A stretch of 64,000 nt of DNA from Pediococcus claussenii ATCC BAA-344 (GCF_000237995.1 NC_016605.1:992001-1056000), one strand, 5' to 3'; counted from the stretch's first letter, positions 1 through 9,410 are shown. The notes: generated from the letters alone by a model not told the origin. Program-made: numbers and translations.

Positions 1-757
1 TTTGATTTGCCTTATTAGAAATGTTTTCTGAAATTTCAGACCAATTCTTAATTTTTATATCATTAATTTTTGTAATTGTGTCATTATTTTTTAGACCTGC
101 TTTTGCAGCGATGCCATTATCAACAACATTTACTTTATTAGAATTGGTTGGGACCGAGCCCTGGAGTATACCCAAAACTGCAAACACTACAATAGCCAGA
201 ACAAAGTTATTAAACGGACCAGCAAAATTTGTGAGCATCCTCTTCCAAAGTTTGGCTGCCTGAAATTGAACATCGTGCGGGGCAATTCTAACTTCAACAT
301 TATTTGCTTCAACTATGGTTGCATCATGGTCAACACCTAACCTTAAGAGCTTATCTTCGTTTCCATTTTGATAACCTTCAATAAATAGGTCATTAACCAA
401 ATCGTATTTAACAACTTCAAATGGAAATCCAACTCCAACGTTGGGATGATTGCTCGCGTCGATCTTAGTAACAATATTCTTTTGGTCTGTTGAAAGAATA
501 ACTTGCTGCCCAGGCTTTAACTCATCATCTTCTTCATCAATGCCGGCCATTCTAACATATCCACCAATAGGCAAAACTCGGATAGTAAAAGTTGTACCTT
601 TTGACTTCAAATCAACGATTTTGGGGCCCATTCCAATCGAAAACTCACGTACCAGAATTCCTGAACGGCGTGCCATCCAAAAATGCCCAAATTCATGTAC
701 AACTACAAGAATTCCAAAAACAATAATAAACGTAACAATTGTTGTTAATACTGACAT
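1..757 (-). CDS. rseP: RseP/RasP site-2 zinc metalloprotease, C-terminal part outside window
   Basis: Intramembrane zinc protease that cleaves membrane-embedded substrates such as anti-sigma factors and signal peptide remnants. The reading frame stays open to the left edge, so only about 252 N-terminal residues are seen (the family has about 420). The first helix carries the zinc motif HEFGH at residues 21-25. NFAGPFNN near residue 185 matches the family's NxxxGPxxN region next to a second hydrophobic segment, and the start of a PDZ domain follows (DNGIAAKAGL). The ATG at 757 has GGAGAAA upstream. It lies 19 bp behind cdsA in the usual frr-uppS-cdsA-rseP order. Identity is firm; the second half, including the remaining zinc ligand, cannot be seen. 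Confidence 0.95.
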   Translation of the reverse strand, partial: MSVLTTIVTFIIVFGILVVVHEFGHFWMARRSGILVREFSIGMGPKIVDLKSKGTTFTIRVLPIGGYVRMAGIDEEDDELKPGQQVILSTDQKNIVTKIDASNHPNVGVGFPFEVVKYDLVNDLFIEGYQNGNEDKLLRLGVDHDATIVEANNVEVRIAPHDVQFQAAKLWKRMLTNFAGPFNNFVLAIVVFAVLGILQGSVPTNSNKVNVVDNGIAAKAGLKNNDTITKINDIKIKNWSEISENISNKANQ

Positions 758-776
758 AAATTTCTCCTATCTAGAG

Positions 777-1562
777 CTAAAACAAACCAAACAGATGAGC
801 AATTGGTAAAACCAACAACAAGCTATCAAAACGATCCAATATTCCACCATGTCCTGGCAGAATTTTACCAGAGTCTTTCACGCCATAGTAACGCTTGAGA
901 GACGACTCAATCAAGTCTCCCATCTGACCAGCTATTGAAAGAACGATCGCAATCAGAGTTATGCCTATTACATCAAGGCTCACTTTGGTCCATATTGCAA
1001 AAATAGAGCAAATAATGACTGCAACTACGGTACCACCAATCGAACCTTCCCACGTTTTATTTGGACTGATCAACGGCGATAATTTATTTCTACCAAATTG
1101 ACGCCCAATCATATAAGCCCCACTATCCGTAAGCCAAACGATAAAAAGAACAAACAGTAATGTTGTTAAACCAACATTTCGCGCAGCAACAAATTGATTA
1201 AATCCAAAACCAATATACAACATACTAAGTGTAAGTACACCAGCATCGTCGAAATTAAATCTATTTTTAGAAAAAATGATTCTAATTAACAATGCAATAA
1301 CAAAAAGAAAGAAAATAAACTGTTTGTTAAATTGACTTGGTAAAAAACCATACCATTTATCATTTGATACTAAAAACAAAGTACCTAAAATGCTAATTGT
1401 TGCTTCCGGGCTGATTAACAAAATCTTCTTCATCATTAAGACTTCACTCATTGCAACACCTGCCAAAGCCAGTGCGGCCACCTCAATCCATGGCCCTCCC
1501 AAAATAATAATGGGAATAAAAATAACTAAAGCAATAACTGCTGTAATTACTCGTTGTCTCAT
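777..1562 (-). CDS. cdsA: Phosphatidate cytidylyltransferase
   Basis: Makes CDP-diacylglycerol from phosphatidic acid and CTP, the entry point to phosphatidylglycerol and cardiolipin, in the cytoplasmic membrane. The 261-residue protein is a chain of hydrophobic helices. It ends with the family signature GHGGILDRFDS (about residues 237-247) that holds the metal-binding aspartates, and NKTWEGSIGG lies about 70 residues before it. Length is normal. It is 13 bp downstream of uppS and 19 bp upstream of rseP, so the three are probably cotranscribed. Confidence 0.95.
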   Translation of the reverse strand: MRQRVITAVIALVIFIPIIILGGPWIEVAALALAGVAMSEVLMMKKILLISPEATISILGTLFLVSNDKWYGFLPSQFNKQFIFFLFVIALLIRIIFSKNRFNFDDAGVLTLSMLYIGFGFNQFVAARNVGLTTLLFVLFIVWLTDSGAYMIGRQFGRNKLSPLISPNKTWEGSIGGTVVAVIICSIFAIWTKVSLDVIGITLIAIVLSIAGQMGDLIESSLKRYYGVKDSGKILPGHGGILDRFDSLLLVLPIAHLFGLF

Positions 1563-1575
1563 CTCTCTAATAGCC

Positions 1576-2319
1576 TCATTTCTTTATACCGCCAAAGCGG
1601 CGGTCACGTTTTTGAAATTGTTGAATACAATTTTTTAATTCTTGCTCATCAAAATCAGGCCATAAAGTGTCTGTAAAGACCATCTCACTATAAGCAATTT
1701 GCCAAAGTAAGAAATTTGAAATTCTTTCTTCACCACTAGTCCTAATCAATAAATCTGGGTCTGCTAGTTCACCAAGTTGATTGGTCATTAAATTCTTTGC
1801 AAATAATTTGGCATCGATTTGTTCTGGGATGAGCTGTTTACCACTAACTTGCTCCGCAATTGACTGAACAGCTTGAATTATTTCGTCACGTCCACCATAA
1901 TTCAAGGCAAAATTAAGAATCATTCCGGTATTTCGACTAGTTTGTGCAACAGCATCACGAACTGATTTCTGGGTATCCTTTGGTAACTTAGTAACATCGC
2001 CCATTACTTGGACTCTTATATTTTGTTCAATTAAATCTGGAACAAACGTTCCAAAAAAGTCAATCGGTAACTTCATCAAAAAAGAAACTTCTGAACTAGG
2101 TCTCTTCCAATTTTCCGTCGAAAAGGCATATAAGGTAAGCACTCTAACACCAAGATTGGATGCCTCTTGAGTGACTATTTTCACTACATCCATTCCCCTC
2201 TTATGACCAGCAACACGGGGAAGATGACGTCTCTTTGCCCATCGCCCATTTCCATCCATAATAATTGCAATATGGTTTGGAATATTCTCATTTAAAAAAA
2301 TCTCATTTGAATCATTCAC
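1576..2319 (-). CDS. uppS: Undecaprenyl diphosphate synthase (cis-prenyltransferase)
   Basis: Condenses isopentenyl diphosphate onto farnesyl diphosphate to form C55 undecaprenyl diphosphate, the lipid carrier for peptidoglycan and wall polymers. The 247-residue protein has the catalytic Asp22 in IIMDGNGRWAKRR, YAFSTENWKRP near residue 73, and the C-terminal substrate motif RTSGEERISNFLLWQ. GAGG lies upstream of the ATG. The isoprenoid precursors it uses would come from the mevalonate genes elsewhere in this window. Confidence 0.96.
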   Translation of the reverse strand: MNDSNEIFLNENIPNHIAIIMDGNGRWAKRRHLPRVAGHKRGMDVVKIVTQEASNLGVRVLTLYAFSTENWKRPSSEVSFLMKLPIDFFGTFVPDLIEQNIRVQVMGDVTKLPKDTQKSVRDAVAQTSRNTGMILNFALNYGGRDEIIQAVQSIAEQVSGKQLIPEQIDAKLFAKNLMTNQLGELADPDLLIRTSGEERISNFLLWQIAYSEMVFTDTLWPDFDEQELKNCIQQFQKRDRRFGGIKK

Positions 2320-2397
2320 AATAATTCCTCAACTTATCAAAATACTTTAAAATTAAATTTCAGACCCAATCAAATCGTGTAAACCCACTAAATAAAA

Positions 2398-2444
2398 AGT
2401 GGTTCGGACAAAAACATAACCTCGTTTTTCACTCCGAACCAACC
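2398..2444 (-). terminator. Hairpin terminator downstream of frr
   Basis: On the minus strand GGTTCGGA pairs with TCCGAACC. An inner AAAAAC/GTTTTT pairing sits inside the stem, and ACTTTTTATTT follows. It lies between frr and uppS, so uppS-cdsA-rseP must be read through it or have a separate promoter. It shares its inner sequence style with several other terminators in the window. Confidence 0.75.
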
Positions 2445-2495
2445 AGATTAAATAGTTAAGAAAACTAATTTGAACTTTCAACCTGTATTAAAAAA

Positions 2496-3056
2496 TTAAC
2501 CGGCTAATACTTCTTTTTCTTTAGTTGAAACGATCTCATCAACTTTTTTAATTGCATCATCCGTGATTTTTTGAGCTTGATCTTCTAAATTATGAAATTC
2601 ATCATCATTAAAATCACCCTTTTTATTACCTTTTTTAAGGTCATCCATCATATCACGACGGATATTGCGAACTGCGATTTTAGCCTTTTCACCTTCAGCC
2701 TTAACATTTTTAGCAAGATCTTTACGAGTTTCTTCGGTCAATTGAGGAATAACCAAACGAATAGCTGAACCATCATTTGCCGGATTGATTCCTAAATCAG
2801 AAGTTAAAATTGCTTGTTCGACATCTCCCAAAACGGATTTATCAAATGGAGTAACTAACAAAACCCGAGGTTCTGGAATTGAAATTGATGCCATTTGGTT
2901 AAGTGGTGTCGGTGCACCATAGTAACTAATTTCTATTCGATCTAACAATGCTGCATTAGCTCGTCCTGCACGGATAGAACCGAGCTCACGTTCTAATGCC
3001 TCATGTGCTTTACCCATCCGATTTTTATTTTTATCTAAAATATCTTTTCCAGCCAT
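2496..3056 (-). CDS. frr: Ribosome recycling factor
   Basis: Works with EF-G to split the post-termination ribosome complex so that subunits can be reused. The 186-residue protein has the expected two-domain pattern: an N-terminal helix with [20 protein letters not shown], a beta domain with [12 protein letters not shown], and C-terminal helices with [14 protein letters not shown]. Length is normal. GGGGGAATAGTA precedes the ATG, which is only 2 bp after the pyrH stop, so the two are one transcription unit. Confidence 0.97.
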   Translation of the reverse strand: MAGKDILDKNKNRMGKAHEALERELGSIRAGRANAALLDRIEISYYGAPTPLNQMASISIPEPRVLLVTPFDKSVLGDVEQAILTSDLGINPANDGSAIRLVIPQLTEETRKDLAKNVKAEGEKAKIAVRNIRRDMMDDLKKGNKKGDFNDDEFHNLEDQAQKITDDAIKKVDEIVSTKEKEVLAG

Positions 3057-3058
3057 TA

Positions 3059-3781
3059 CTATTCCCCCTTGACAGTCGTTCCAATATTTTCGCCAATAAC
3101 AACTCTTTTGATATTACCTGTTTGGTTAAGATTGAATACTACCAAAGGAATATTGTTTTCCATTGAAAGAGAACTTGCGGTTGTATCCATAACATTTAAG
3201 CCCTTGTCAATTATATCCATGTGAGTTAATTCATCAAACTTCGTAGCGTTTGTGTCTATGTTAGGATCAGCAGAATACACCCCATCGACACCGTTTTTTG
3301 CCATTAAAATAGCCTCGGCACCAATTTCAGCTGCCCGTAAGGCAGCCGTGGTATCAGTTGAAAAATAAGGACTACCAGTTCCAGCTGCAAAAATAACAAT
3401 CCGATTCTTTTCAAGATGACGAACTGCTTTACGTCGAATATAAGGTTCTGCAATTTGACGCATCTCAATAGATGTTTGAACCCTGGTTGGCACACCTAAG
3501 GACTCCAAACTATCTTGAAGTGCTAAGGCATTCATTACGGTTCCCAGCATACCAATATAGTCGGCCTGAACACGTTCCATTCCCATTTGTTCACCGGTTT
3601 CACCACGCCACATATTTCCGCCGCCGACAACGATAGCGATCTGAACGCCCATATCATGAACATCTTTTAATTCTTCAGCAACTTTTTGAATCACTGGTGG
3701 ATTAATACCAGTTTTTTTGTCACCTGCTAAAGCCTCACCACTTAATTTCATAATAACTCTTTTATATTTAACTTCAGACAT
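3059..3781 (-). CDS. pyrH: UMP kinase
   Basis: Phosphorylates UMP to UDP in pyrimidine nucleotide synthesis. Bacterial PyrH is a hexamer of the amino-acid-kinase fold, activated by GTP and inhibited by UTP. The 240-residue protein shows KLSGEAL at the N-terminus, the nucleotide loop [10 protein letters not shown], and [17 protein letters not shown] in the substrate region. AGGAGG lies upstream of the ATG. It leads into frr. Its product pool is what PyrR (18122-18655) would sense. Confidence 0.97.
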   Translation of the reverse strand: MSEVKYKRVIMKLSGEALAGDKKTGINPPVIQKVAEELKDVHDMGVQIAIVVGGGNMWRGETGEQMGMERVQADYIGMLGTVMNALALQDSLESLGVPTRVQTSIEMRQIAEPYIRRKAVRHLEKNRIVIFAAGTGSPYFSTDTTAALRAAEIGAEAILMAKNGVDGVYSADPNIDTNATKFDELTHMDIIDKGLNVMDTTASSLSMENNIPLVVFNLNQTGNIKRVVIGENIGTTVKGE

Positions 3782-3914
3782 AGATACAGCCTCCTATATT
3801 AATTCCATTACCAATTCTATCATAATCCAACTTGCTGCGAAACTGGGAAATGGTAGCCACAATTTCATAATTACTAAAAGTTAAAAATTGTTGAACCGTT
3901 CTTAATGTAATTTT

Positions 3915-3949
3915 TATAAAATACTTTGTTTTAAAATAAAGTTTGTCAA
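3915..3949 (-). promoter_or_regulatory. Possible promoter for pyrH-frr
   Basis: On the minus strand TTGACA (3944-3949) is followed about 20 bp later by an AT-rich TATTTTATA stretch (3915-3923). Spacing is longer than ideal, so this is only a candidate within the 240-bp pyrH-tsf gap. Confidence 0.3.
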
Positions 3950-3985
3950 AAGTAACGTACTGTAACTGCTAATGAAGGCATAAAA

Positions 3986-4012
3986 AAAGGGAATCGCTAC
4001 GATTCCCTTTTT
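3986..4012 (-). terminator. Terminator downstream of tsf
   Basis: Compact hairpin AGGGAATCG-ctac(read on plus)-CGATTCCCT flanked by an A-run on one side and a T-run on the other. It ends the rpsB-tsf unit 10 bp after the tsf stop and separates it from pyrH. Confidence 0.9.
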
Positions 4013-4021
4013 TAATATATA

Positions 4022-4900
4022 TTATTTGCCCATTTCTTTTCTAACTTCTTCGGCAAAATCAACATTCTTCTTTTCTATACCCTCACCGACTTCGTAACGG
4101 ATAAATGATTTAACCTTACCGCCTTTAGAAGCGACATATTTAGCAACTGTTTGATCTGGATCCTTAACGAATTCTTGATCGTCAAGGCTCATCTCAGATA
4201 AGAACTTATTTAACCGACCTTCAACCATCTTTTCGATGATATTAGCAGGCTTGCCTTCCGTTTCAGCTTCCTTTGTAAGCACTTCACGTTCGTGTTCCAA
4301 AACTTCGCTTGGAACTTGGTCACGATTTACATACTTTGGATTAATAGCGGCAACGTGCATTGCAACATCTTTAGCAGTTTCTTCATCAGCACCTTCAAGA
4401 ACAACAAGAGATGCAATCTTACCACCCATGTGTAGGTATGCTCCAAAATGTTCTCCATCATTTTTTTCAACAACTTCAAAACGACGAAGTGAAATTTTTT
4501 CACCAATTACTTGAGTTGCTTCAATGATGTCATCATTAATCGTTCCGTTTGTTGATTTAAGTGCTAAAGCATCCTCTATGTTGGCTGGCTTTTCTAAAGC
4601 AACTTGTGATGCGATTTCTTTTACAAGGTCGACAAAACGATCATTAGAAGCAACAAAATCTGTTTCAGAGTTAACTTCTACGATAGCAGCAGCATTATTA
4701 TGTGACTCAACATCAGCCAAGCCTTCTGCGGCTACTCGGTCGCTCTTCTTAGCAGCCTTGGCGATCCCTTTTTCACGAAGAAAATCAATTGCTTTTTCCA
4801 TGTCGCCCTCTGTTTCAACTAAGGCTTTTTTGGCATCCATCATGCCGACACCGATCTTATCACGTAATTCTTTAACTTGTTTTGCAGAAATACTTGCCAT
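4022..4900 (-). CDS. tsf: Elongation factor Ts
   Basis: Nucleotide exchange factor that recharges EF-Tu with GTP. The 292-residue protein begins with the UBA-like domain and the family motifs [19 protein letters not shown] and [31 protein letters not shown] then marks the core domain. Length is normal. AGGAGG is upstream. It is second in the rpsB-tsf unit. Confidence 0.98.
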   Translation of the reverse strand: MASISAKQVKELRDKIGVGMMDAKKALVETEGDMEKAIDFLREKGIAKAAKKSDRVAAEGLADVESHNNAAAIVEVNSETDFVASNDRFVDLVKEIASQVALEKPANIEDALALKSTNGTINDDIIEATQVIGEKISLRRFEVVEKNDGEHFGAYLHMGGKIASLVVLEGADEETAKDVAMHVAAINPKYVNRDQVPSEVLEHEREVLTKEAETEGKPANIIEKMVEGRLNKFLSEMSLDDQEFVKDPDQTVAKYVASKGGKVKSFIRYEVGEGIEKKNVDFAEEVRKEMGK

Positions 4901-4938
4901 TATACTGGCCTCCTAGTTCATAATTATTTCACATAAAA

Positions 4939-4984
4939 GGCTGTCATCAATCTCCGGCCCAAAAGGTCAAAAACTGAGACAGCC
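4939..4984 (-). terminator. Partial terminator or attenuator between rpsB and tsf
   Basis: On the minus strand GGCTGTC pairs with GACAGCC across a 32-nt loop and TTTTATG follows. The stem is short and the T-run weak, so it may lower rather than stop transcription into tsf. It could be a processing site. Confidence 0.45.
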
Positions 4985-4993
4985 CGAGTGTTA

Positions 4994-5785
4994 TTATTCT
5001 TCGGAATCTGATCCTTCTTCAACTGACTTCTTTAAATCAGCTAAAGAATCTTTGCTTACGCCTGATTGAGCAGGAGCTTCTTCAGCAGCGTCAACATCAT
5101 CTTCACCTTGACGACCTTCAATAACAGCGTCAGCCATTTTAGCAGTAATTAAACGTACGGCACGAATAGCATCATCGTTAGAAGGAATAATTACATCTAC
5201 TTGATCGGGATCAGAGTTAGTATCAACCATTGCAACAACAGGAATGTTAAGTTTTTCAGCTTCTTGAACTGCAATCTGCTCCTTACGAGGATCAACGATA
5301 AACATAACATCTGGAATACGTGGCATATCTTCAATACCACCCAAGAATTTTTCAAGCTTATCTTTTTGTTTATTTAAAAGAGCAACTTCTTTTTTTGGAA
5401 GACGATCAAAAGTACCATCTTCAGCCATCTTTTTAAGATCTTTAAGACGCTTGATACGTTTTTGAATTGTGTTCCAGTTTGTTAAAGTTCCACCTAACCA
5501 GCGATGGTTAACATAGAATTGACCAGCACGTTTTGCCTCTTCTTCGATTGCATTTTGTGCTTGTTTCTTTGTACCAACAAAAAGTACAATACCATCTTCA
5601 GCGGCAACACCTTTAATGAAGTTGTAGGCATTATCAACTAATTTAACAGTTTTTTGTAAGTCAATAATGTAAATACCATTACGTTCTGTAAAAATGTATG
5701 GCTTCATCTTAGGGTTCCAGCGACGGGTTTGATGTCCAAAATGAACACCGGCTTCTAACAATTGTTTCATAGAAATAACAGGCAT
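4994..5785 (-). CDS. rpsB: 30S ribosomal protein S2
   Basis: Structural protein of the small subunit, needed for S1 loading and translation initiation. The 263-residue protein has the family pattern from the N-terminus ([22 protein letters not shown]) through [16 protein letters not shown] and [13 protein letters not shown] to [14 protein letters not shown] short acidic tail extends beyond residue 230. AGGAGG at 5795-5800 sets the ATG. A structured leader and a clear promoter lie upstream. Confidence 0.98.
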   Translation of the reverse strand: MPVISMKQLLEAGVHFGHQTRRWNPKMKPYIFTERNGIYIIDLQKTVKLVDNAYNFIKGVAAEDGIVLFVGTKKQAQNAIEEEAKRAGQFYVNHRWLGGTLTNWNTIQKRIKRLKDLKKMAEDGTFDRLPKKEVALLNKQKDKLEKFLGGIEDMPRIPDVMFIVDPRKEQIAVQEAEKLNIPVVAMVDTNSDPDQVDVIIPSNDDAIRAVRLITAKMADAVIEGRQGEDDVDAAEEAPAQSGVSKDSLADLKKSVEEGSDSEE

Positions 5786-5887
5786 GTTATTCTACCTCCT
5801 AGTTTTTTCCTCCTAAGTCTTCGTGGATTTCGGGACCTTTCGGCACTACCTCAATCTCTAACTTAGTGTGTTTTGGTTACTAAACCG
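5786..5887 (-). ncRNA. Structured rpsB leader, probable S2-type autoregulatory leader
   Basis: The transcript between the predicted start (about 5887) and the rpsB ATG is about 100 nt. CTAAGT (5866-5861, minus) pairs with ACTTAG (5818-5813), closing a loop that contains GGTAGTGCCGAAAGGTCCCG. The 3' arm runs into an extra AGGAGG-like sequence just upstream of the true ribosome-binding site. Pairing is seen. Control by S2 protein is inferred from the known habit of r-protein operons. Confidence 0.5.
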
Positions 5888-5893
5888 TTTATC

Positions 5894-5922
5894 ATTGTAT
5901 CGTAGCATCTCGTTCAAAGCAA
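5894..5922 (-). promoter_or_regulatory. rpsB promoter
   Basis: Minus strand -35 TTGCTT (5922-5917) and -10 TACAAT (5899-5894) with exact 17-bp spacing, upstream of the rpsB leader. Confidence 0.7.
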
Positions 5923-5938
5923 GTTTTTTCTAGAGAAG

Positions 5939-6934
5939 TTATCCCAAATCTACCTGATTCTGGGACGTACCGTTTTCAATAAGGCTTCTATTATTGTCTA
6001 AAGCCACTTGGACCATATTTTTAACTGCATTAGTAGTATAAAATGCAGCATGAGGAGTAATCATTACATTTCTTCGTGCATTTAAATTATTAAACATCTC
6101 GTCATCAATTGGCTGATCTTCATGATCTATCTCAAAAATACCAACTTCGTTTTCGTAAGTGTCTAATCCAACTCCAGCAATTTTCCCACTATCAAGTCCT
6201 CTGATTAGAGCTGCCGTATCAATTAAGGAACCACGAGAATAGTTTAAAACGAACACTCCATCCTTCATACTATTAAATGCCTTGTCATCAAGCATATGAT
6301 AATTATCTTTCAATGCGGGAACGTGCAACGTTACAACATCAACAGATTTGTAAAGTTCTTCAACCGTGTCAACATACGCCCCTTCTTTTTCAAGTTCAGG
6401 GTTAAGAAAGACATCATAGCAAATCACTTTTGCGCCAAATCCTTTAAATATATCTATTGCGGCGCGTCCAATTCTTCCAGTACCTATCACACCCACAGTC
6501 ATTTGATTAAGCTCAAGTGCAATAGTTGGTTCCCAGCGAAAATCCCCTCTTTTCATTTTTGCTTGAAAATCAGGAATTCTTCGAATTAATGCCATTAATT
6601 GTGTAACCGATAACTCTGCAATTGCATTAGGTGAATATGCTGGGACATTTGACAACATTACATTATTCTCTTTCAATGCATTGAAAGACAGATTGTCTAC
6701 TCCCACATTTCGCAATGAAAAAGCATGAATTCCGAACCGGTTCATTTTACTAAAAATATCATCAGTATAAGGCTTTTGTTGAAATGCAACGACACCATCA
6801 GAGCCCTTTGCTAATTCCAGCGTCTCAGAATCCAGTAATTCACTAACAGCTTGAACTTCAATATTGTTTTTTTCTTGCCATTCATTTAAATATGGTCGTT
6901 CATCTTCTCGAATACCATATGCCGTTATTTTCAT
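5939..6934 (-). CDS. ldhD: D-lactate dehydrogenase (D-2-hydroxyacid dehydrogenase family)
   Basis: Reduces pyruvate to D-lactate with NADH, regenerating NAD in fermentation. The 331-residue protein has the Rossmann motif GVIGTGRIG near residue 150, the substrate Arg in NYSRGSLID, the Glu in DTYENE and the catalytic His in TPHAAFYT. That last combination is typical of true D-LDH rather than formate or glycerate dehydrogenases. AGAGGT precedes the ATG. It stands alone beside rpsB on the minus strand. A D-hydroxyisocaproate dehydrogenase is the main alternative. Confidence 0.9.
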   Translation of the reverse strand: MKITAYGIREDERPYLNEWQEKNNIEVQAVSELLDSETLELAKGSDGVVAFQQKPYTDDIFSKMNRFGIHAFSLRNVGVDNLSFNALKENNVMLSNVPAYSPNAIAELSVTQLMALIRRIPDFQAKMKRGDFRWEPTIALELNQMTVGVIGTGRIGRAAIDIFKGFGAKVICYDVFLNPELEKEGAYVDTVEELYKSVDVVTLHVPALKDNYHMLDDKAFNSMKDGVFVLNYSRGSLIDTAALIRGLDSGKIAGVGLDTYENEVGIFEIDHEDQPIDDEMFNNLNARRNVMITPHAAFYTTNAVKNMVQVALDNNRSLIENGTSQNQVDLG

Positions 6935-6992
6935 CGTTTGTTACCTCTTTCATCCGTTTTGGTTGAGTATAACACACCAGTAATCAACTCCA

Positions 6993-7274
6993 TTAAAGAG
7001 AAACATTTTTAAGTTTTAAAAATTCAATCTTTTTTTGTCGACTTTGATGTTTGAATTTATATTCAGCACTTAAGGCGTCATGTTGATTCTCAAATTGTTC
7101 AAAGTATAAAAGCTGGACGGGTCTTCTACTTGATGGTTTAGTATATTTGGCACCATTTCCAGAGTTATGTGTTGTTACACGATTAATAATATTAACGGTA
7201 TACCCTCCATATAATGAACCATCATGACAAAGTAGAACATAAAAATAGAAACCATTTTTAATCGGTATTTCCAT
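6993..7274 (-). CDS. Small GIY-YIG domain protein, UPF0213-like
   Basis: A 93-residue single-domain GIY-YIG nuclease-fold protein. The first strand is FYFYVLLC and the second is LYGGYT in place of the classic GIY and YIG. The conserved Arg and His lie in NRVTTHN, then KYT and the metal-binding Glu in SAEYKFK. I start it at the ATG at 7274, because the longer frame only adds residues that overlap trmN6. The start lies inside the last codons of trmN6 (17-nt overlap), so translation is probably coupled. The cellular role of this family is not settled. Confidence 0.8.
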   Translation of the reverse strand: MEIPIKNGFYFYVLLCHDGSLYGGYTVNIINRVTTHNSGNGAKYTKPSSRRPVQLLYFEQFENQHDALSAEYKFKHQSRQKKIEFLKLKNVSL

Positions 7275-8010
7275 ATAGTATTGTTTCAACCTCTTTAGAA
7301 TAATCACTTCCTGAATACGTAATTATTGGCGGAATAATCTTTACCCCATTCGGGCCACCGTCTTTGATAGCTTCAATTAAAACCATGTTAGCATTATCAT
7401 TAACGTGTGGATACACAAATTGAATCCTTTTTGGTGCAAGGCGATGCGCCTTCAATTCAAATAAAATATCATCTAATCTTTCCGGCCTGTGCACCATGAA
7501 CAGCTTTCCGTTCATCTTCAACAATCGCGATGATACATCTAATACTTCACTCAGGGACGTTAATACTTCATGTCTAGCAATCGTGAGATATTTATTTGCA
7601 TTTTTAATGCTTTGTTCCCTGTTAACAAAATATGGCGGGTTGCAGGTTACCACGTCAATTGAATCACTAGACAAATATTTAAAAATATTAGCAATACTAT
7701 CATTAACAACATGGAACCTATTTTCTAAATTATTTAACTGAATACTTCTACTAGCCATATCGGCCAAAAGTGACTGAATTTCTACCAATGTAACTCTTGC
7801 TTCGGTCTTTGGAGATAAAAAGAGACCAACAGCTCCGTTACCCGCACATAAGTCAACAATATTCCTATCATGTTTTGCGTTTAAATTAGTGAAATGAGCT
7901 AACAGAACGGCATCAAGAGAAAATGAAAACACTTGCGAGCTCTGTATAATTTTAACGTCACTGCTATATAATTGATCTATACGTTCATTTATTTTTATTT
8001 TTGGCTTCAA
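7258..8010 (-). CDS. tRNA1(Val) (adenine-N6)-methyltransferase, TrmN6/YfiC-like
   Basis: Class I SAM-dependent methyltransferase of the family that modifies A37 of tRNA-Val. The 250-residue protein has the SAM loop DLCAGNGAVGL near residue 53 and the N6-adenine motif NPPYF near residue 125. The N-terminal FSFSLDAVLLAHF is typical of this group. The start is TTG at 8010 with GGAGAG upstream. Its last codons overlap the GIY-YIG gene, a pairing seen in many Firmicutes. It is divergent from plsC. Confidence 0.85.
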   Translation of the reverse strand: MKPKIKINERIDQLYSSDVKIIQSSQVFSFSLDAVLLAHFTNLNAKHDRNIVDLCAGNGAVGLFLSPKTEARVTLVEIQSLLADMASRSIQLNNLENRFHVVNDSIANIFKYLSSDSIDVVTCNPPYFVNREQSIKNANKYLTIARHEVLTSLSEVLDVSSRLLKMNGKLFMVHRPERLDDILFELKAHRLAPKRIQFVYPHVNDNANMVLIEAIKDGGPNGVKIIPPIITYSGSDYSKEVETILYGNTD

Positions 8011-8095
8011 AACTACTCTCCAACTTGTTGAAACTTTTCCTAAAATTCGTCATACTGACTGAAGTAAATATTACAAAAAAAAGGAAAAAAATCAA

Positions 8096-8722
8096 ATGTT
8101 CTATTCAATTATCCGCGGAATCGTTTTCGCCTTAATATATCTAATCAATGGCATACCAAGGTCATACAACAAGGAACAACTTCCCAAGGGAAACTATATT
8201 TTAGTCGCACCTCATCGTACTTGGTTTGATCCTGTTTTATATGCAATGGCGGCATCGCCCAAAAAGTTTGCGTTTATGGCCAAACAAGAATTATTTAAAA
8301 ATAAATTTTTAAGCTGGTTAATAACTAGTTTAAATGCTTTTCCCGTTGATAGGCAACATCCTGGACCATCTGCAATAAAAATACCAGTAAAGTTGCTGAA
8401 AAATAGCAATCTTTCAACAATCATATTTCCGTCAGGAACCCGCCATTCTGAAGAACTTAAAAGTGGCGCATTTGTAATCGCTAAACTTGCTGGAGTGCCA
8501 ATTGTTCCAGCGGTTTACCAAGGGCCACTAACATTTAAAAGCCTATTTTCACGTCGTAAAATAAAAATTGCCTTTGGAAAACCAATTCAAATTGACAAAA
8601 AAATGAGAATGAACGAAGAGAATTTAGCAACTCTTGAGTCTCAACTAAATGCTGAATTTATATCACTTGATCGAGAAATTGACCCGGCATTTAAATATGT
8701 TGATGTCTCTTCCAAAAAATAA
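8096..8722 (+). CDS. plsC: 1-acyl-sn-glycerol-3-phosphate acyltransferase
   Basis: Adds the second acyl chain to lysophosphatidic acid at the inner membrane. The 208-residue protein has an N-terminal hydrophobic segment, the catalytic block APHRTWFDP (H-x4-D) near residue 39, and FPSGTRH near residue 116, the equivalent of FPEGTRS. AAGGAAA precedes the ATG. It is a single gene closed by the hairpin at 8721-8773. Confidence 0.92.
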   Translation: MFYSIIRGIVFALIYLINGIPRSYNKEQLPKGNYILVAPHRTWFDPVLYAMAASPKKFAFMAKQELFKNKFLSWLITSLNAFPVDRQHPGPSAIKIPVKLLKNSNLSTIIFPSGTRHSEELKSGAFVIAKLAGVPIVPAVYQGPLTFKSLFSRRKIKIAFGKPIQIDKKMRMNEENLATLESQLNAEFISLDREIDPAFKYVDVSSKK

Positions 8723-8773
8723 TAACTATAAAAAAGAGGCCAAAATTTTTCTGGCCTCTTTTTTATAGTTATT
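8721..8773. terminator. Long symmetrical terminator shared by plsC and yneF
   Basis: Perfect 22-bp arms (AATAACTATAAAAAAGAGGC plus CA and its complement) around a 9-nt loop, reaching into the last codon of plsC. A-run and T-run flank the GC core, so it can act in both directions between convergent genes. Confidence 0.92.
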
Positions 8774-8795
8774 ATTTAGCAATCTTACAAACAAA

Positions 8796-9020
8796 TTAGC
8801 CCTTCTTGGCTTGATTCTGCATTGAAGTCATCATTTGATGTAATTTCTTTTGTGACGGTTTTTGTCCCATCTGTAACATCATCGTCCGCAACATCTCTTC
8901 ATTGATTGGAGGATTATTCTTAAGATAAGTCTCCATGTATCGACGAGCAATGAAAAAACCAGCTACTGCACCAATTAATGCAGCAACAACTACTATTGCA
9001 ATCCAAATTCCAGTTGACAC
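8796..9020 (-). CDS. yneF: YneF family (UPF0154) small membrane protein
   Basis: A 74-residue protein with one N-terminal transmembrane helix ([23 protein letters not shown]) and a short basic cytoplasmic tail with [17 protein letters not shown], as in Firmicute YneF. The start is GTG at 9020 with GGAGG upstream. No function is established for the family. Confidence 0.88.
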   Translation of the reverse strand: MSTGIWIAIVVVAALIGAVAGFFIARRYMETYLKNNPPINEEMLRTMMLQMGQKPSQKKLHQMMTSMQNQAKKG

Positions 9021-9089
9021 GTTAATTCCTCCTTACACTGTTACATATCTTATATACTACACAAAAAAACAATAAAACGGAAGAAAAAA

Positions 9090-9335
9090 TTAATCACGCA
9101 ACCCCTTTTTTCGCTGGGCGTCTTTGACTTTTTGGGGAGTAACTTCTTTACCATCTTTATCAAAAATCTGCATCATTTCTACCTGACTACGAAAACTCTC
9201 GCGAAATTTCTTTAAATATTTTTGGCGTAAATCTTTACGTTCAATGATTTCAAGATCACTCAAGCCATCTTCTTTGGCTTTTTTTGCTAATTCATTAATT
9301 CTTTTAATTAACTTTTGCATTTCTTGATCAGCCAT
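9090..9335 (-). CDS. DUF896 (YnzC-like) protein
   Basis: An 81-residue protein rich in charged residues, with the family's helical-hairpin start ([20 protein letters not shown]) and the conserved [18 protein letters not shown] use the ATG at 9335 with GGAGTGTGGAGT upstream, because the longer frame runs into the lexA control region. YnzC belongs to the SOS regulon in Bacillus subtilis. Here it sits head-to-head with lexA across an SOS box, which fits the same control but is inference. Confidence 0.85.
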   Translation of the reverse strand: MADQEMQKLIKRINELAKKAKEDGLSDLEIIERKDLRQKYLKKFRESFRSQVEMMQIFDKDGKEVTPQKVKDAQRKKGLRD

Positions 9336-9396
9336 ACTCCACACTCCAATCTTTTTTATAATAATACTACCATGAAAGATCAAAAAGCAAAAAATA

Positions 9397-9410
9397 CGAA
9401 CATAAGTTTG
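9397..9410. promoter_or_regulatory. LexA operator (SOS box)
   Basis: CGAACATAAGTTTG matches the Gram-positive SOS box CGAACRNRYGTTCG apart from one base in the right half-site. It overlaps the -35 of lexA, as expected for autorepression, and lies 62 bp upstream of the divergent DUF896 gene. Confidence 0.8.

Noticed and set aside
21-809. Two plus-strand open frames near the left edge
   Set aside because: They lie antisense to rseP, whose HEFGH motif and codon pattern are clear on the minus strand.
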